A stretch of DNA of 51,765 bases from Cyanobacteriota bacterium (GTDB lineage: Bacteria > Acidobacteriota > Vicinamibacteria > Vicinamibacterales > UBA2999), in contig JAIEMQ010000029.1 of NCBI GenBank assembly GCA_019752015.1, positions 1-51,765 of the forward strand, in the 5' to 3' direction. The notes beneath the pieces were generated by a model. It did not search any database. It was not told the origin of the DNA and saw nothing but the letters and a program-made list of their open reading frames with translations. Of the stretch, positions 8,327-16,347 are shown one piece after another. Both the position numbers and the translations under genes were made by a program. Each line of letters begins with the position of its first letter. Positions within the stretch are counted from its first letter, which is position 1.

Positions 8327-9439
8327 GTGAAGCCGTCGGTCGTTGTCGTTGGTGCGGGAATTGTCGGATGCACCGTCGCATATGAGTTAGCAAAGTCCGG
8401 CGCGCAGGTTCAGGTCCTCGAGCCGCGCGCGCCTGGACAGGGAGCCACGCGAGCGTCGGCCGGAATTCTTGCTCCCGACATCGAAGGCCACGGCTCGATG
8501 CTGCTGCGGACGCTCGGCCGCCGCAGCATTGCTCTCTACGACGACTTCATCGCCCGGCTCCGCGCCGACAGCGGCCACGACATCCTCTACCAGCGCAACG
8601 GCACCTTCGACCTCGCGTTCTCGAGCGGCGACGTCGATCGATTGCAGGAGCTTGCGCGGGCGCTATCGAAAGATCACATCGCCGCGAACTGGATCGAGCC
8701 GCGCGACTTCGATCGCTGCGAACCGCTCGCATCAAAGAGCGCGCGTGGCGCGCTCTTCATTCCCAGCCACGGTTTCGTCGCGGTCACGTCACTGACGCTT
8801 GCCGCCGCCGCAGCCGCGGAGAAATATGGCGCGGTGTTTACCGCCAACACCGGCGCGATTCGAATCTTTTCGTTGCCCGACGGGCGCGTCGGCGTCGCTT
8901 CGTCGAATCGCCAGTGGGACGCCGATCGCGTGATCCTTGCGGCCGGCAGCTGGTCGTCGATGATCATCGTGCAGGATGCAGATCGAATTCCCGTCAAACC
9001 GATTCGCGGGCAGTTGATCCAGCTGCAGACGACTCCCGGTGCCATCAAGCGCGTGATCTGGGGACCCGATGGCTACCTTGTGCCGTGGCCCGATGGAGCC
9101 GTGCTGGTCGGCTCCACCGTTGAAGACGTCGGCTTCGACGAGAGTCACACAGACGAGGCCGTTGCCAGGCTGAAGGCGGCAGCAGTGTCATTGGTGCCGG
9201 GCCTCGCGAACGCAGAGATGACCGGCGTGCGGACCGGACTGCGTCCGAAAGGACCCGACGAGCTGCCGATCCTCGGCCGCTCGAAGGCGGTGCCGGGGCT
9301 GATCTATTCAACGGCTCACTATCGCAACGGCGTGATGTTCGCGCCGCTCACCGTGCAGCTCGTGCGCGACCTGATCTTCGATCGTCCAGCTGATCCGGCG
9401 TTGAGCGACCTGGATCCAGCGCGTGCCGGCAGGTTGTGA
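8327..9439 (+). CDS. thiO: ThiO-like glycine/D-amino-acid oxidase (FAD-dependent)
   Basis: DAO-family flavoprotein of 370 aa. The start is a GTG at 8327 that directly opens the Rossmann FAD site VVVVGAGIVGCTVAYELA; the frame stays open upstream, but that sequence is the shadow of the receptor gene. Further marks are GATRASAGILAP (the second FAD contact typical of ThiO), RVILAAGSWSSM, the product/substrate region PIRGQLIQL, and the C-terminal TGLRPKGPDELPILG and HYRNGVMFAPLT typical of glycine oxidase. ThiO makes iminoglycine for the thiazole ring of thiamine. No other thiamine gene is nearby, so a broader D-amino-acid oxidase role is possible. The gap to the receptor gene holds AT-rich text-like repeats (gttattcgttctttgttatt). 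Confidence 0.82.
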   Translation: MKPSVVVVGAGIVGCTVAYELAKSGAQVQVLEPRAPGQGATRASAGILAPDIEGHGSMLLRTLGRRSIALYDDFIARLRADSGHDILYQRNGTFDLAFSSGDVDRLQELARALSKDHIAANWIEPRDFDRCEPLASKSARGALFIPSHGFVAVTSLTLAAAAAAEKYGAVFTANTGAIRIFSLPDGRVGVASSNRQWDADRVILAAGSWSSMIIVQDADRIPVKPIRGQLIQLQTTPGAIKRVIWGPDGYLVPWPDGAVLVGSTVEDVGFDESHTDEAVARLKAAAVSLVPGLANAEMTGVRTGLRPKGPDELPILGRSKAVPGLIYSTAHYRNGVMFAPLTVQLVRDLIFDRPADPALSDLDPARAGRL

Positions 9440-9480
9440 ATTCTGCGCTTTCTGAGCCTTCTGCGGCTAACATCCGCATC

Positions 9481-9795
9481 ATGGCACTGCTGAAACCGGA
9501 GGAGATCACCGAAGCGCTGAAGAGCCTCGACGGCTGGTCGCTCGACGGCAAGGCGATCAAGAAGGAGTTCACGTTTCAAGACTTCCCCGAAGCGGTGCTG
9601 TTCGTCAGCGCGCTGGTGCCCGGCGCCGAAGACGCCGATCACCATCCCGACATCGAGATTCACTACAAGCGCGTGATTCTTTCGTACAGCACGCACGACT
9701 CAGGCGGCTTGACGGAGAAGGATTTCGAAGGTGCGGCGATGGCCGAAGCCATCGCCGCGAACCTTCCTCATCTCGAGGAATTTGGTGACGGTTAG
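9481..9795 (+). CDS. phhB: Pterin-4a-carbinolamine dehydratase
   Basis: Small cytosolic enzyme (104 aa) that dehydrates 4a-hydroxytetrahydropterin, regenerating the cofactor of aromatic amino acid hydroxylases. The family core is present: LDGWSLDGKAIKKEFTF, then DADHHPDIEIHYKRV with the conserved histidine pair and the Asn/Asp-rich active-site loop, and the C-terminal GLTEKDFEGAAMAEAI. The ATG at 9481 gives the normal family length; a frame extension to 9436 exists but adds nothing conserved. No aromatic hydroxylase gene is in the window. It follows the ThiO-like gene by 41 bp and may share its transcript. Its stop overlaps tail to tail, by 4 nt, the receptor gene on the minus strand. Confidence 0.93.
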   Translation: MALLKPEEITEALKSLDGWSLDGKAIKKEFTFQDFPEAVLFVSALVPGAEDADHHPDIEIHYKRVILSYSTHDSGGLTEKDFEGAAMAEAIAANLPHLEEFGDG

Positions 9796-12650
9796 AACCG
9801 GTACCGGGCGCTGAGGCGGAAGACGCGCGCTGCCGGAATCGGATTCGCCGATGCCGCGTCGATGCCGCCGGACGACAGCGGTTTGTTGTAGTTCGGGCCG
9901 TTGGTCGTGATGCGCCGCAGCACCACGCTCGAGTTGAACAGGTTGAAGACGTCGACCATGCCTTCGATGGCGCCGCCGCGCAGCCGCAGGCTCTTCGAGA
10001 AGCGGACGTCGGCCAGCTTCACCCAGTCGTAACGGCCCGCCTGCCCTTCCACGGTCAGGTTCTGGACCACGTTGAGCGCGTCGCGGACCTGGATCACGCG
10101 ATTGAAGTACTCGCCCTGCTGCGCGGTGAACGTCGACGCGACCAGCATCTGCCACGGTAATTCATAGGTGCCGCTCAGCCGCACGCCCTGGTAGCTTTCC
10201 GGCAGCGCCCATACGCCCGGGTTGGTGCCGTTCTGGATGCCATACAGCCGCTCGTTCGGATTGCGAGCATCGATGTTCTTCGCATCACGATGATCCGCCG
10301 AATACGAAGCGAGCAACGACCAGCCCTTCGAGTAGCTCTTGCTGAACGTCGCCTCGAACGCGGTATAGCGATCGTCGCCTTCGCCATCGGCCGCATTGAC
10401 GGTCAGCTCCCTGATCTGCCCGAAGCCGGGATAGCTGCGCGGCACGGAGTAGACCTGCACGGTCTTGTCGTCCGCCGTGCCCGTGACGTTGTCGCGGCCT
10501 GGATCGATGCCGGTGACGACGTCCGTGAATGCTTCATTCGGCTGCGCGAGATTCAACACTTTGTTGCCGCGATAGTCACGCTTGCGGACCACGTTGATGC
10601 GAATCGACGTGTCCTTCCACAGTCCGAGATCGACACCGCCGGTGTACTCGTCGAGGTACTCGCCCTTGAGCGAGGGATCGAGCCGCGTATCGCGCGTCGA
10701 TCCCGTGATCGAGACGAGATCGGCAGCGACCGGCGTGTACGGAATGCGTCCGTCCCATCGCGTGTAGGTCGAGATCAGCGTCGCGGCCGGGTTCACCGAG
10801 CTCGCGACCGGTCCGGCGGCCGCGCTGACGCCGGAGCCGCTCGCTGCGTAGCGGCCATAGCTGGCCTTCACCGCCACTCGGCCGGTCCCGGTCAGGTCGT
10901 ACACCGCCGACACGCGCGGCGAGATGGCGTTGTACACAGGGAAGCCGTGCGTTTCTGGAATGATGCGCGCGGTCGCGAATGGGCCGGTGCCGGGGTTGCC
11001 CTGCTCGGGCAGCCACGAGGAATAGCGATCGAAACGAAGGCCCGCGTTGACGGTGAGTTTCGGCGTGATGTTGACGCTGTCATTGGCGAACCACGAGTTA
11101 TACATGACGCCGGCGTTGGTGTTGTTCGGATACTCGAACACCTGCACGGAATCAGGCCGCTGGAAAAAATCCGTGTCGCCAGGCAGGCTCCGATAGCGGT
11201 AGATCTGCTGATTCGGATAGCCGTAGGTCTCGACGTAGTTCTGGCTGTTGTAGCCGAGCACGCCCGACTTGATCTCGTGGTTCATCTCGCCGATGGTGCG
11301 GAACCACGACCACGTGCCGTTCCATCCCCATCGCACCGGCTCGCGGCGTAACTCCAGGAAAGCGCCGCGCGTTTGTGTCGTGGTGAGATCGGTCCTGCGC
11401 ACATCATCGGTCCACGCGAAGTCGGGCCACCAGTAGCCCGAGCGGTTGAACGAGGCGTCGAACGTCATGCGATCGCTCATGACGCGCGTGAACTTGAAGG
11501 CCGGCCCGATCGCCGTCCACGCGATCTGGTTCTGCGTCGCTTCCATCGGCAGGAACGTGCTCGCGTTGCGATACGGCTGCCATTTGCGATTGAGCTGCTC
11601 GGTGATCTCGAACTTGTTGTTGCGCGAGATCTGATACGTGAGCTTCAGCGTCGGGTTGTCGAGCCGCGTGAAGTACTCCACCTGTTGGCCGCTGGCGATC
11701 GAGATGAAGCCGGGAATCAGCAGGCCCGAGTAGTTGTAGCCGTAGGCGCCGTAAAACCACAGCTTGTCGCGGATGATCGGTCCGCCGAGGTCGAGGCTGA
11801 TGTCGTTGTAACGGGTGAACTTGTTGTTGCCCGGATCGAAGCCCTGTGCGCGCAGTTCCGGCGTGACGTTATTGCCCTGGTACTTGCCGCTCTGGTGCGC
11901 GAACAGGTAATTGCCGCTGAACTTGTTGCTGCCCGATTTGATCAGGAAGCTGAGCGTCACACCCGGGCTCTGCGCTTCCGCGCCCTTCGCCGCCGCCGAC
12001 ACCTGGATCTGATCGTAGGTGTTGTAGTCGCCGAAGAACTGATCCCACACCACGCCGTCGAACTTGATCAGCTCGCCGCCTGAGCGTCCATACGATCGCG
12101 CGCCGGTCGTGGTCGAGCCGCCGACGGTGTTGCCGCCGACGTCGAACTGCGTCGGGGACAGGCCGGGCACCAGCCGCGCCAGGCCGCGGACGCCGCGGCC
12201 GTAGGGCAGGTCTTCCATCTGCTGCTCGCTCCAGTTGACGCCCACCTGCGTCGACTGCAGGTCGATGGTCGGCGTGGTGCTCACCACCGTCACCGACTCA
12301 GCGAGGTTTTCAACCTGCATGGGCGCGTTGACCGTCATCGTGCTGCTGGCGTTGACGACGACGCCTTCGACGGTGATGGTGCGGAAGCTGGCGAGCTCGA
12401 ACGTCACCTGGTAGATGCCTGGCGGCACCACGGTGAAGCGATAGGTGCCGAGCGCGTCGGTCACCGCCGTGCGCGCGCCGCCGATCATCTGCGGGCTGCT
12501 GATGCTGACGGCAACGCCGGGCAGCACGCCGCCGCTGCTGTCGACGGCCCGGCCCGTGATCGTTCCTGTCGTGGCCTGAGCATGCGCCGGTGTGGTGCCG
12601 GCTAATACCAGGGCCGCTGCCGCGACCCAGCCAAGAATCCTGCAAGCCAT
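9792..12650 (-). CDS. TonB-dependent receptor with N-terminal carboxypeptidase-regulatory domain
   Basis: Outer-membrane receptor-like protein of 952 aa. It has a signal peptide (MACRILGWVAAAALVLAGTTPAHAQ), a carboxypeptidase-regulatory domain at about 28-120 (GTITGRAVDSSGGVLPGVAV, GTYRFTVVPPGIYQVTFELA), a plug (VVSTTPTIDLQSTQVGVNWS, MEDLPYGRGVRGLARLVPG), and a large barrel ending RVFRLSARYRF with the C-terminal Phe. The plug wording is the Oar-like type common in Acidobacteriota. A strong ggagg lies six bases before the ATG. It is divergent from a MerR-like regulator gene 79 bp away, which may control it. It differs clearly from the receptor at 5595-8276 and is not a recent duplicate. Substrate unknown. 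Confidence 0.9.
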   Translation of the reverse strand: MACRILGWVAAAALVLAGTTPAHAQATTGTITGRAVDSSGGVLPGVAVSISSPQMIGGARTAVTDALGTYRFTVVPPGIYQVTFELASFRTITVEGVVVNASSTMTVNAPMQVENLAESVTVVSTTPTIDLQSTQVGVNWSEQQMEDLPYGRGVRGLARLVPGLSPTQFDVGGNTVGGSTTTGARSYGRSGGELIKFDGVVWDQFFGDYNTYDQIQVSAAAKGAEAQSPGVTLSFLIKSGSNKFSGNYLFAHQSGKYQGNNVTPELRAQGFDPGNNKFTRYNDISLDLGGPIIRDKLWFYGAYGYNYSGLLIPGFISIASGQQVEYFTRLDNPTLKLTYQISRNNKFEITEQLNRKWQPYRNASTFLPMEATQNQIAWTAIGPAFKFTRVMSDRMTFDASFNRSGYWWPDFAWTDDVRRTDLTTTQTRGAFLELRREPVRWGWNGTWSWFRTIGEMNHEIKSGVLGYNSQNYVETYGYPNQQIYRYRSLPGDTDFFQRPDSVQVFEYPNNTNAGVMYNSWFANDSVNITPKLTVNAGLRFDRYSSWLPEQGNPGTGPFATARIIPETHGFPVYNAISPRVSAVYDLTGTGRVAVKASYGRYAASGSGVSAAAGPVASSVNPAATLISTYTRWDGRIPYTPVAADLVSITGSTRDTRLDPSLKGEYLDEYTGGVDLGLWKDTSIRINVVRKRDYRGNKVLNLAQPNEAFTDVVTGIDPGRDNVTGTADDKTVQVYSVPRSYPGFGQIRELTVNAADGEGDDRYTAFEATFSKSYSKGWSLLASYSADHRDAKNIDARNPNERLYGIQNGTNPGVWALPESYQGVRLSGTYELPWQMLVASTFTAQQGEYFNRVIQVRDALNVVQNLTVEGQAGRYDWVKLADVRFSKSLRLRGGAIEGMVDVFNLFNSSVVLRRITTNGPNYNKPLSSGGIDAASANPIPAARVFRLSARYRF

Positions 12651-12729
12651 GCGTACCTCCGAGAAGGAGAAAGACGAGCGTTCGCGCGCAATCTACATGA
12701 ACATCGCGACTACAATCCACTCTGCCGGG

Positions 12730-13275
12730 ATGAAGCTCAAGAAGCTCTACAGCTCCCGTGAAGTAGCCCAGCTGACCGGGCTCACGGCCCGCCAGCTCCA
12801 GTGGTGGGACAAGCGGAAGCTGTTTCCTTCGGCAATTCCGTCGCAAAAGACCGAAGCCGGTGGATTTACCGAGCGGCGCTATACGCCGATCGAGCTGCTC
12901 GAGCTGATGGTGCTGGCCGACCTGCGGCGGAAGGGTTTCACCGTTGCACGGATTCGTAAGCTGTTGCTGGTGTTGCGGACGCGTTTCAAGACGCGTTTGT
13001 ACGACGCGATCGAGGGCGGCGGTCCCGTCACGTTGTTCATCGACCCTTCGACAAGCTCAGGGTCGCCCCGAGCGAAGTCGAGGGGCGACGGCGGCGCGAT
13101 CTACGCTCGTACCGAGTCCGGCGATCTGTTCAGCATCCTCGACAACGCCGCCCAGCCGCTGATGATGATGGGCGAGGACATCAAGCTCCGTCAGCTCATC
13201 GCCCGCGAACGACCGGCACGTCGACGCGCGAAGGGTACTGCGGCGTCCGATAAACGCGGTGCGTCGCAGCCTTGA
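12730..13275 (+). CDS. MerR-like transcriptional regulator
   Basis: DNA-binding protein of 181 aa. The N-terminal winged helix-turn-helix is of MerR type (LYSSREVAQLTGLTARQLQWWDKRKLF, then FTERRYTPIELLELMVLADLRRKGFTVARIRKLLL). The ATG at 12730 puts the HTH at residue 4, usual for the family; an ATG at 12697 is also in frame and cannot be excluded. The C-terminal effector part matches no family I know and is interrupted by the translated hairpin repeat DPSTSSGSPRAKSRGDG (DNA 13044-13087). The tail is basic (RERPARRRAKG). The gene is divergent from the receptor gene and overlaps the convergent hydrolase gene by 80 nt, so the last 27 codons are also antisense coding sequence. Confidence 0.8.
   Translation: MKLKKLYSSREVAQLTGLTARQLQWWDKRKLFPSAIPSQKTEAGGFTERRYTPIELLELMVLADLRRKGFTVARIRKLLLVLRTRFKTRLYDAIEGGGPVTLFIDPSTSSGSPRAKSRGDGGAIYARTESGDLFSILDNAAQPLMMMGEDIKLRQLIARERPARRRAKGTAASDKRGASQP
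13044..13087. repeat. TCGAC-type hairpin repeat inside the MerR-like gene
   Basis: The halves cccttcgacaagctcaggg and cccgagcgaagtcgagggg form an imperfect inverted repeat around a short loop. This is a widespread REP-like sequence in GC-rich genomes. It lies in frame and encodes PSTSSGSPRAKSRG, extending the effector domain without breaking it. Confidence 0.8.
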
Positions 13276-15148
13276 AGTCACCCTCAGCCGCCTGAAAGAT
13301 ATTCGGCACGAACGTTTGCGGATTCCGATCGATGATCGGGAACCACGTGCTCTGCACCTGCACCATGATGCGGTGCCCTTTCTTGAACGTGTAGTTCTGC
13401 GTGTGCAGGCTCCAGGTGTACTCGAGCACCTTGTTCGGCTCGATCGGCTTCGGCTTTTCGAAGCTCTCGCGATACCGGCCGCGGAACACTTCGTTCGACA
13501 CCATCAATTGATATCCGGCCAGCGCCCAGTTCGACGGGTTGTCCTCCGGATACACGTCGATCAGCTTCACGATCCAGTCCGCGTCGCTGCCTGTTGTTGA
13601 CGCGAAGAGATGCGCCTTGACCTCACCGGCGATCGTCACGTCGCTTTCGAGCGGTGCCGTCTCGTAACTCAGCACGTCGTTGCGATCGTCGACGAAGCGC
13701 TGATCTTCGACGAGCCACGTCGACCACTTCGATCCGCCGGGGAAGTAGGTCGCTTGAATCGGCCGCTGGCGATAGGGAACAGGGTGCGCGGGGTCGGACA
13801 CATACTCGTCGAATCCGGTATCCGGGAGCCGGGAAACGGGAACCGGTCCGGCTCCCGGCTCCCGGGTCCCGGTTCCCGAGAGTGTCAGCTCCTCGCGCGC
13901 GCCGAAAGCCAACGCGCGCGTCTCCGTCGACCTGGTCGGCGGCCACTGGTCCCATCGCCGCCATTCATTCGCGCCGGCCTCGAATGTGATTGCCTGGGGG
14001 AAGTCCTTCGCGCCTTGGTCTTTCAGGTAGTACGCGAAGAACGGCGCCTGAATCTTCTCGCGGAAATACTCCGCGGTGTTGCTGCCGAACGGAATCGCGC
14101 CGAGCGAATCGCCCGTGCCGCCGGACCACCCGCCATGACGCCACGGCCCGACCACGAGATAGTTGATGCCGTGCGTGTCGTGCTGCTCGAGCGCGTCGTA
14201 GATGGCGATCGGTCCGTAAAAATCCTCCTGGTCCCACCATCCCGCCACGTTCAGCGTCGGCACTTTCACGCTGGTGAGATGCGGAATCATCGTCTGGCGC
14301 TTCCAGAACTCGTCGTAGTCCGGATGCGCGACGTAATCGTTCCACGTCGGAATCTTGCCCTTGAGATATTTCTCGTTGATGTTGCGCAGCGGTCCGAGAC
14401 TCAAATACCAGTCGAACGTGTCGTAGCGGTCGAACGAGAACTGCTGCACGTCCTTGCCGCTTTCCATCATCGCGGCGTACTCGAAGCCGTAGCTCAATCG
14501 GAAGGCGCCGTTGTGATGGAAGTCGTCGCCGAGCCACATGTCGGCGGGCGACGCCTGCGGCGAGATCGCCTTCAGCGCCGGATGCGGCTCAATCGCGCCC
14601 ATGATCGTCGTCCACCCGTCGTACGACACCCCGAGCATGCCGACGCGGCCGTTGTTGTTGCGCACGTTCTTGATCAGCCACTCGATCGTGTCGCAGGTGT
14701 CGGTGCCCTCGTCGATCGACGACGGATCGGTGACGTAGCCTGCCTCGCCGGAGCCTTGGCGAAGGCGGGCAGGCCGTTGCATGACGAAATCGCCTTCCGA
14801 CTGGAACTTCCCGCGGATGTCCTGGTGGACGAAGATGTAGCCGTCTTCCGCGAGCGCCTTGTAGTAGGCGTTGAAGGTATTCGCCGCGCCCTGGATGCCG
14901 TACGGCGTGCGCTTGAAGATGATCGGCAGCGGCTCACCTTTCCAGCCTGCCTCGCCGGAGCCTTGGCGAAGGCGGGGTGTAAAGATCTTCGTATGCAGAC
15001 GCTTGCCATCGCGCATTGGCACCATCACGTCGCTGACTTCGAAGCGGTCTGCGGCGGTCGATTGTTGTTGCAGCCGTGCGTCGACCGTCGACAACACGAG
15101 AAAACTGACGATCGTGAGTAGAAGAGCCGGCAGCGTGACTCGCTTCAT
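13196..15148 (-). CDS. Exported CocE/NonD-type hydrolase (X-Pro dipeptidyl-peptidase family, S15)
   Basis: Serine alpha/beta-hydrolase of 650 aa from ATG 15148, which begins a signal peptide (MKRVTLPALLLTIVSFLVLST); an ATG 14 codons further up lacks support. The family splits X-Pro dipeptides or esters such as cocaine or glutaryl-cephalosporins. Visible marks: VMVPMRDGKRLHTKIFTP, FVHQDIRGKFQSEG, nucleophile Ser in GRVGMLGVSYDGWTT, acid region VPTLNVAGWWDQED, His in VVGPWRHGGWSG, and a C-terminal jelly-roll (LEYTWSLHTQNYTFKKGHRI). Three repeat insertions are translated: RLRQGSGEAGW and RLRQGSGEAGY near the N-terminus, and GTGTREPGAGPVPVSRLPDT in the middle. The first two disturb regions close to family-conserved text, so activity should not be assumed. 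Convergent with the MerR-like gene. Confidence 0.88.
   Translation of the reverse strand: MKRVTLPALLLTIVSFLVLSTVDARLQQQSTAADRFEVSDVMVPMRDGKRLHTKIFTPRLRQGSGEAGWKGEPLPIIFKRTPYGIQGAANTFNAYYKALAEDGYIFVHQDIRGKFQSEGDFVMQRPARLRQGSGEAGYVTDPSSIDEGTDTCDTIEWLIKNVRNNNGRVGMLGVSYDGWTTIMGAIEPHPALKAISPQASPADMWLGDDFHHNGAFRLSYGFEYAAMMESGKDVQQFSFDRYDTFDWYLSLGPLRNINEKYLKGKIPTWNDYVAHPDYDEFWKRQTMIPHLTSVKVPTLNVAGWWDQEDFYGPIAIYDALEQHDTHGINYLVVGPWRHGGWSGGTGDSLGAIPFGSNTAEYFREKIQAPFFAYYLKDQGAKDFPQAITFEAGANEWRRWDQWPPTRSTETRALAFGAREELTLSGTGTREPGAGPVPVSRLPDTGFDEYVSDPAHPVPYRQRPIQATYFPGGSKWSTWLVEDQRFVDDRNDVLSYETAPLESDVTIAGEVKAHLFASTTGSDADWIVKLIDVYPEDNPSNWALAGYQLMVSNEVFRGRYRESFEKPKPIEPNKVLEYTWSLHTQNYTFKKGHRIMVQVQSTWFPIIDRNPQTFVPNIFQAAEGDFKAATHRVYRTPQYPSRVDVPVVRGR
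13815..13880. repeat. Minisatellite arranged as a large inverted repeat inside the hydrolase gene
   Basis: Heptamer units occur in both orientations (gggagccgggaaacgggaaccgg, then ccggctcccggctcccgggtcccggttccc), so this 66-bp block can form a long hairpin. It encodes a Gly/Pro/Arg/Val-rich insert that keeps the frame. Confidence 0.8.
14738..14774. repeat. GCCTGCC hairpin repeat, copy 1 in the hydrolase gene
   Basis: gcctgcctcgcc ... ggcgaaggcgggcaggc forms a hairpin. Read on the minus strand it encodes PARLRQGSGEAG. A second, shorter copy lies 200 bp away in the same gene. Confidence 0.8.
14945..14977. repeat. GCCTGCC hairpin repeat, copy 2 in the hydrolase gene
   Basis: Nearly the same sequence as the copy at 14738-14774, with the right arm cut short. 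It encodes RLRQGSGEAG in the same frame. Two in-frame copies in one gene argue for selection against out-of-frame insertions or for mobility in a fixed phase. Confidence 0.8.
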
Positions 15149-15200
15149 GGCCGCAATATACCGCCAACGCGCGCTCGGCGCTCTTTGCACAAGTGGATCA

Positions 15201-15376
15201 CCGGCCGCGGCCTCCTGCTCGGGAGGCGGGAAACCGCGCCTCGTTCGCCGAATTGCGCGTTTTCAATTGTGACGCGTGATTCCGACGGACCCAGGGGACC
15301 CCGGAATCACGCGTGCAATTCGTCTCACTCGCCGCGGTTTCAGAATTGCTCGTCCGCCTCCCTCAAAGTCGGCCGC
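15201..15376 (+). repeat. Left ~177-bp inverted repeat enclosing the microcompartment module
   Basis: This block reads ccggccgcggcctcctgctc ... cctcaaagtcggccgc. Its reverse complement recurs at 16143-16320 with most bases conserved, including ctcctgctcggga, gcgggaaaccgc, tgtgacgcg-gattccg, cgcggtttcag and ccctcaaagtcggccgc. Within the block, gacgcgtgattccg and cggaatcacgcgtg form an internal hairpin (15270-15315). The region from the hydrolase start (15148) to the shell gene (15441) is otherwise empty. Confidence 0.8.
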
Positions 15377-15440
15377 GGCGGATGATCCACCTGTGCCGCG
15401 CCTCGCGCCGAAAGATCCACGCATGCAGTAAACTGTCCCC

Positions 15441-15743
15441 GTGGCACCAAAGACAGACGTTGGCGAATCGCTCGGAATGGTCGAAACGCGCGGGTTGGTC
15501 GGCATGATCGAAGCCGCCGATGCGATGGTGAAGGCGGCGAACGTCGTCTTCGTCGGCTGGCAGAAGGTAGATGCCGGCCTCGTCACCGCGATCGTCAGAG
15601 GCGATGTTGGCTCCGTGAAAGCCGCGACGGATGCCGGCGCTGCCGCGGCGCGGCGCGTGGGTGAACTTGTTGGTGTTCACGTCATTCCTCGGCCCGCGGA
15701 AGATCTCGAAAAGGTCTTCCCGATGTTGAAACCCAAGATTTAG
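15441..15743 (+). CDS. Bacterial microcompartment shell protein (BMC-H, single domain), orphan
   Basis: Hexamer-forming shell protein of the PduA/EutM/CcmK family, 100 aa. Nearly the whole chain is the BMC fold: [20 protein letters not shown], then [19 protein letters not shown] and the C-terminal [17 protein letters not shown]. The pore segment reads KVDAGLVT where PduA has K-G-S-G-type residues, so the pore would carry an Asp. GTG start at 15441. No other shell gene (BMC-P, BMC-T) and no typical cargo enzyme (aldehyde dehydrogenase, phosphotransacylase, signature enzyme) lies in this window. The only close partner is the small gene 8 bp downstream. The pair is enclosed by ~177-bp inverted repeats, suggesting that it moved as a unit or has a satellite role to a locus elsewhere. 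Confidence 0.92.
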   Translation: MAPKTDVGESLGMVETRGLVGMIEAADAMVKAANVVFVGWQKVDAGLVTAIVRGDVGSVKAATDAGAAAARRVGELVGVHVIPRPAEDLEKVFPMLKPKI

Positions 15744-15751
15744 AGCGAGCC

Positions 15752-16093
15752 ATGCTTGCACCGGGGATCGCGCAGTTAGCAGTCGCGGCGCCAGGGCTTC
15801 CCGACGGTGTCGTCGGGTGGACCGCGCAATCGTCCTTCGAACTGTTCCAGTCATTACCGGGCAAAGTCGCGATCGGCCAGGTGCAGGCTTTCGATCGCGT
15901 TCAATGGGGCTTCGTCGCATCTGAAGACTCGTGGTCGCCTTTCCGCCGCCCGAACGAATCTGCGACGGATTTCGCAATTCGGACGCGACTCGAAGCGCGC
16001 GAGTGGATCGAGCAATTTCCGCGAAGCGAAGTGCTATTCGTGATCGAGTTCGACGACCAGGCGGAAGCCGCGGAAGCGATTAACCCCCGGTAG
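15752..16093 (+). CDS. Small protein of unknown function paired with the BMC-H gene
   Basis: 113 aa, starting 8 bp after the shell gene and so probably co-translated. I recognise no family. It is acidic, soluble, without signal peptide or membrane segment. The first half looks like beta strands (GIAQLAVAAPGLPDGVVGWT, KVAIGQVQAFDRVQWGFVAS); then comes an Arg-rich helix (ESATDFAIRTRLEAREWIEQ) and a strand (SEVLFVIEFDD). By position it could be a shell-associated or cargo-linked factor; that is inference only. Its end lies about 50 bp before the right inverted repeat. Confidence 0.7.
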   Translation: MLAPGIAQLAVAAPGLPDGVVGWTAQSSFELFQSLPGKVAIGQVQAFDRVQWGFVASEDSWSPFRRPNESATDFAIRTRLEAREWIEQFPRSEVLFVIEFDDQAEAAEAINPR

Positions 16094-16142
16094 CCATTTC
16101 ACGCCGCGCCGGCGCGTAGCGCATCGCGAGGGCTTATCGGGT

Positions 16143-16320
16143 GCGGCCGACTTTGAGGGACGCGGACGCAGTAGGGCTGAAACCGCGTCGAGCGAGACCG
16201 ATTGCACGCGCGATTCCGCGTTGCGTCAGGAAGTTCGGAATCGCGCGTCACAACGTCAGGCGCGCAATCGGGCGAGCGAGATGCGGTTTCCCGCGTCCCG
16301 AGCAGGAGGCCGCAGCCGGC
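16143..16320 (-). repeat. Right ~177-bp inverted repeat enclosing the microcompartment module
   Basis: Reverse-complement partner of 15201-15376, with differences scattered along its length. It holds its own internal hairpin (cacgcgcgattccg and cggaatcgcgcgtc, about 16204-16251). It begins about 50 bp after the small gene and ends 28 bp before the stop of the minus-strand aldolase-like gene. No transposase is present between the two copies. Confidence 0.8.
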
Positions 16321-16347
16321 AAGCCCTCGCGTGAACAGCGCGAAGCG

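Noticed and set aside
15441-15743. Carboxysome or propanediol-utilisation locus
   Set aside because: Only a single shell gene is present; no RuBisCO, carbonic anhydrase, diol dehydratase or aldehyde dehydrogenase is nearby.
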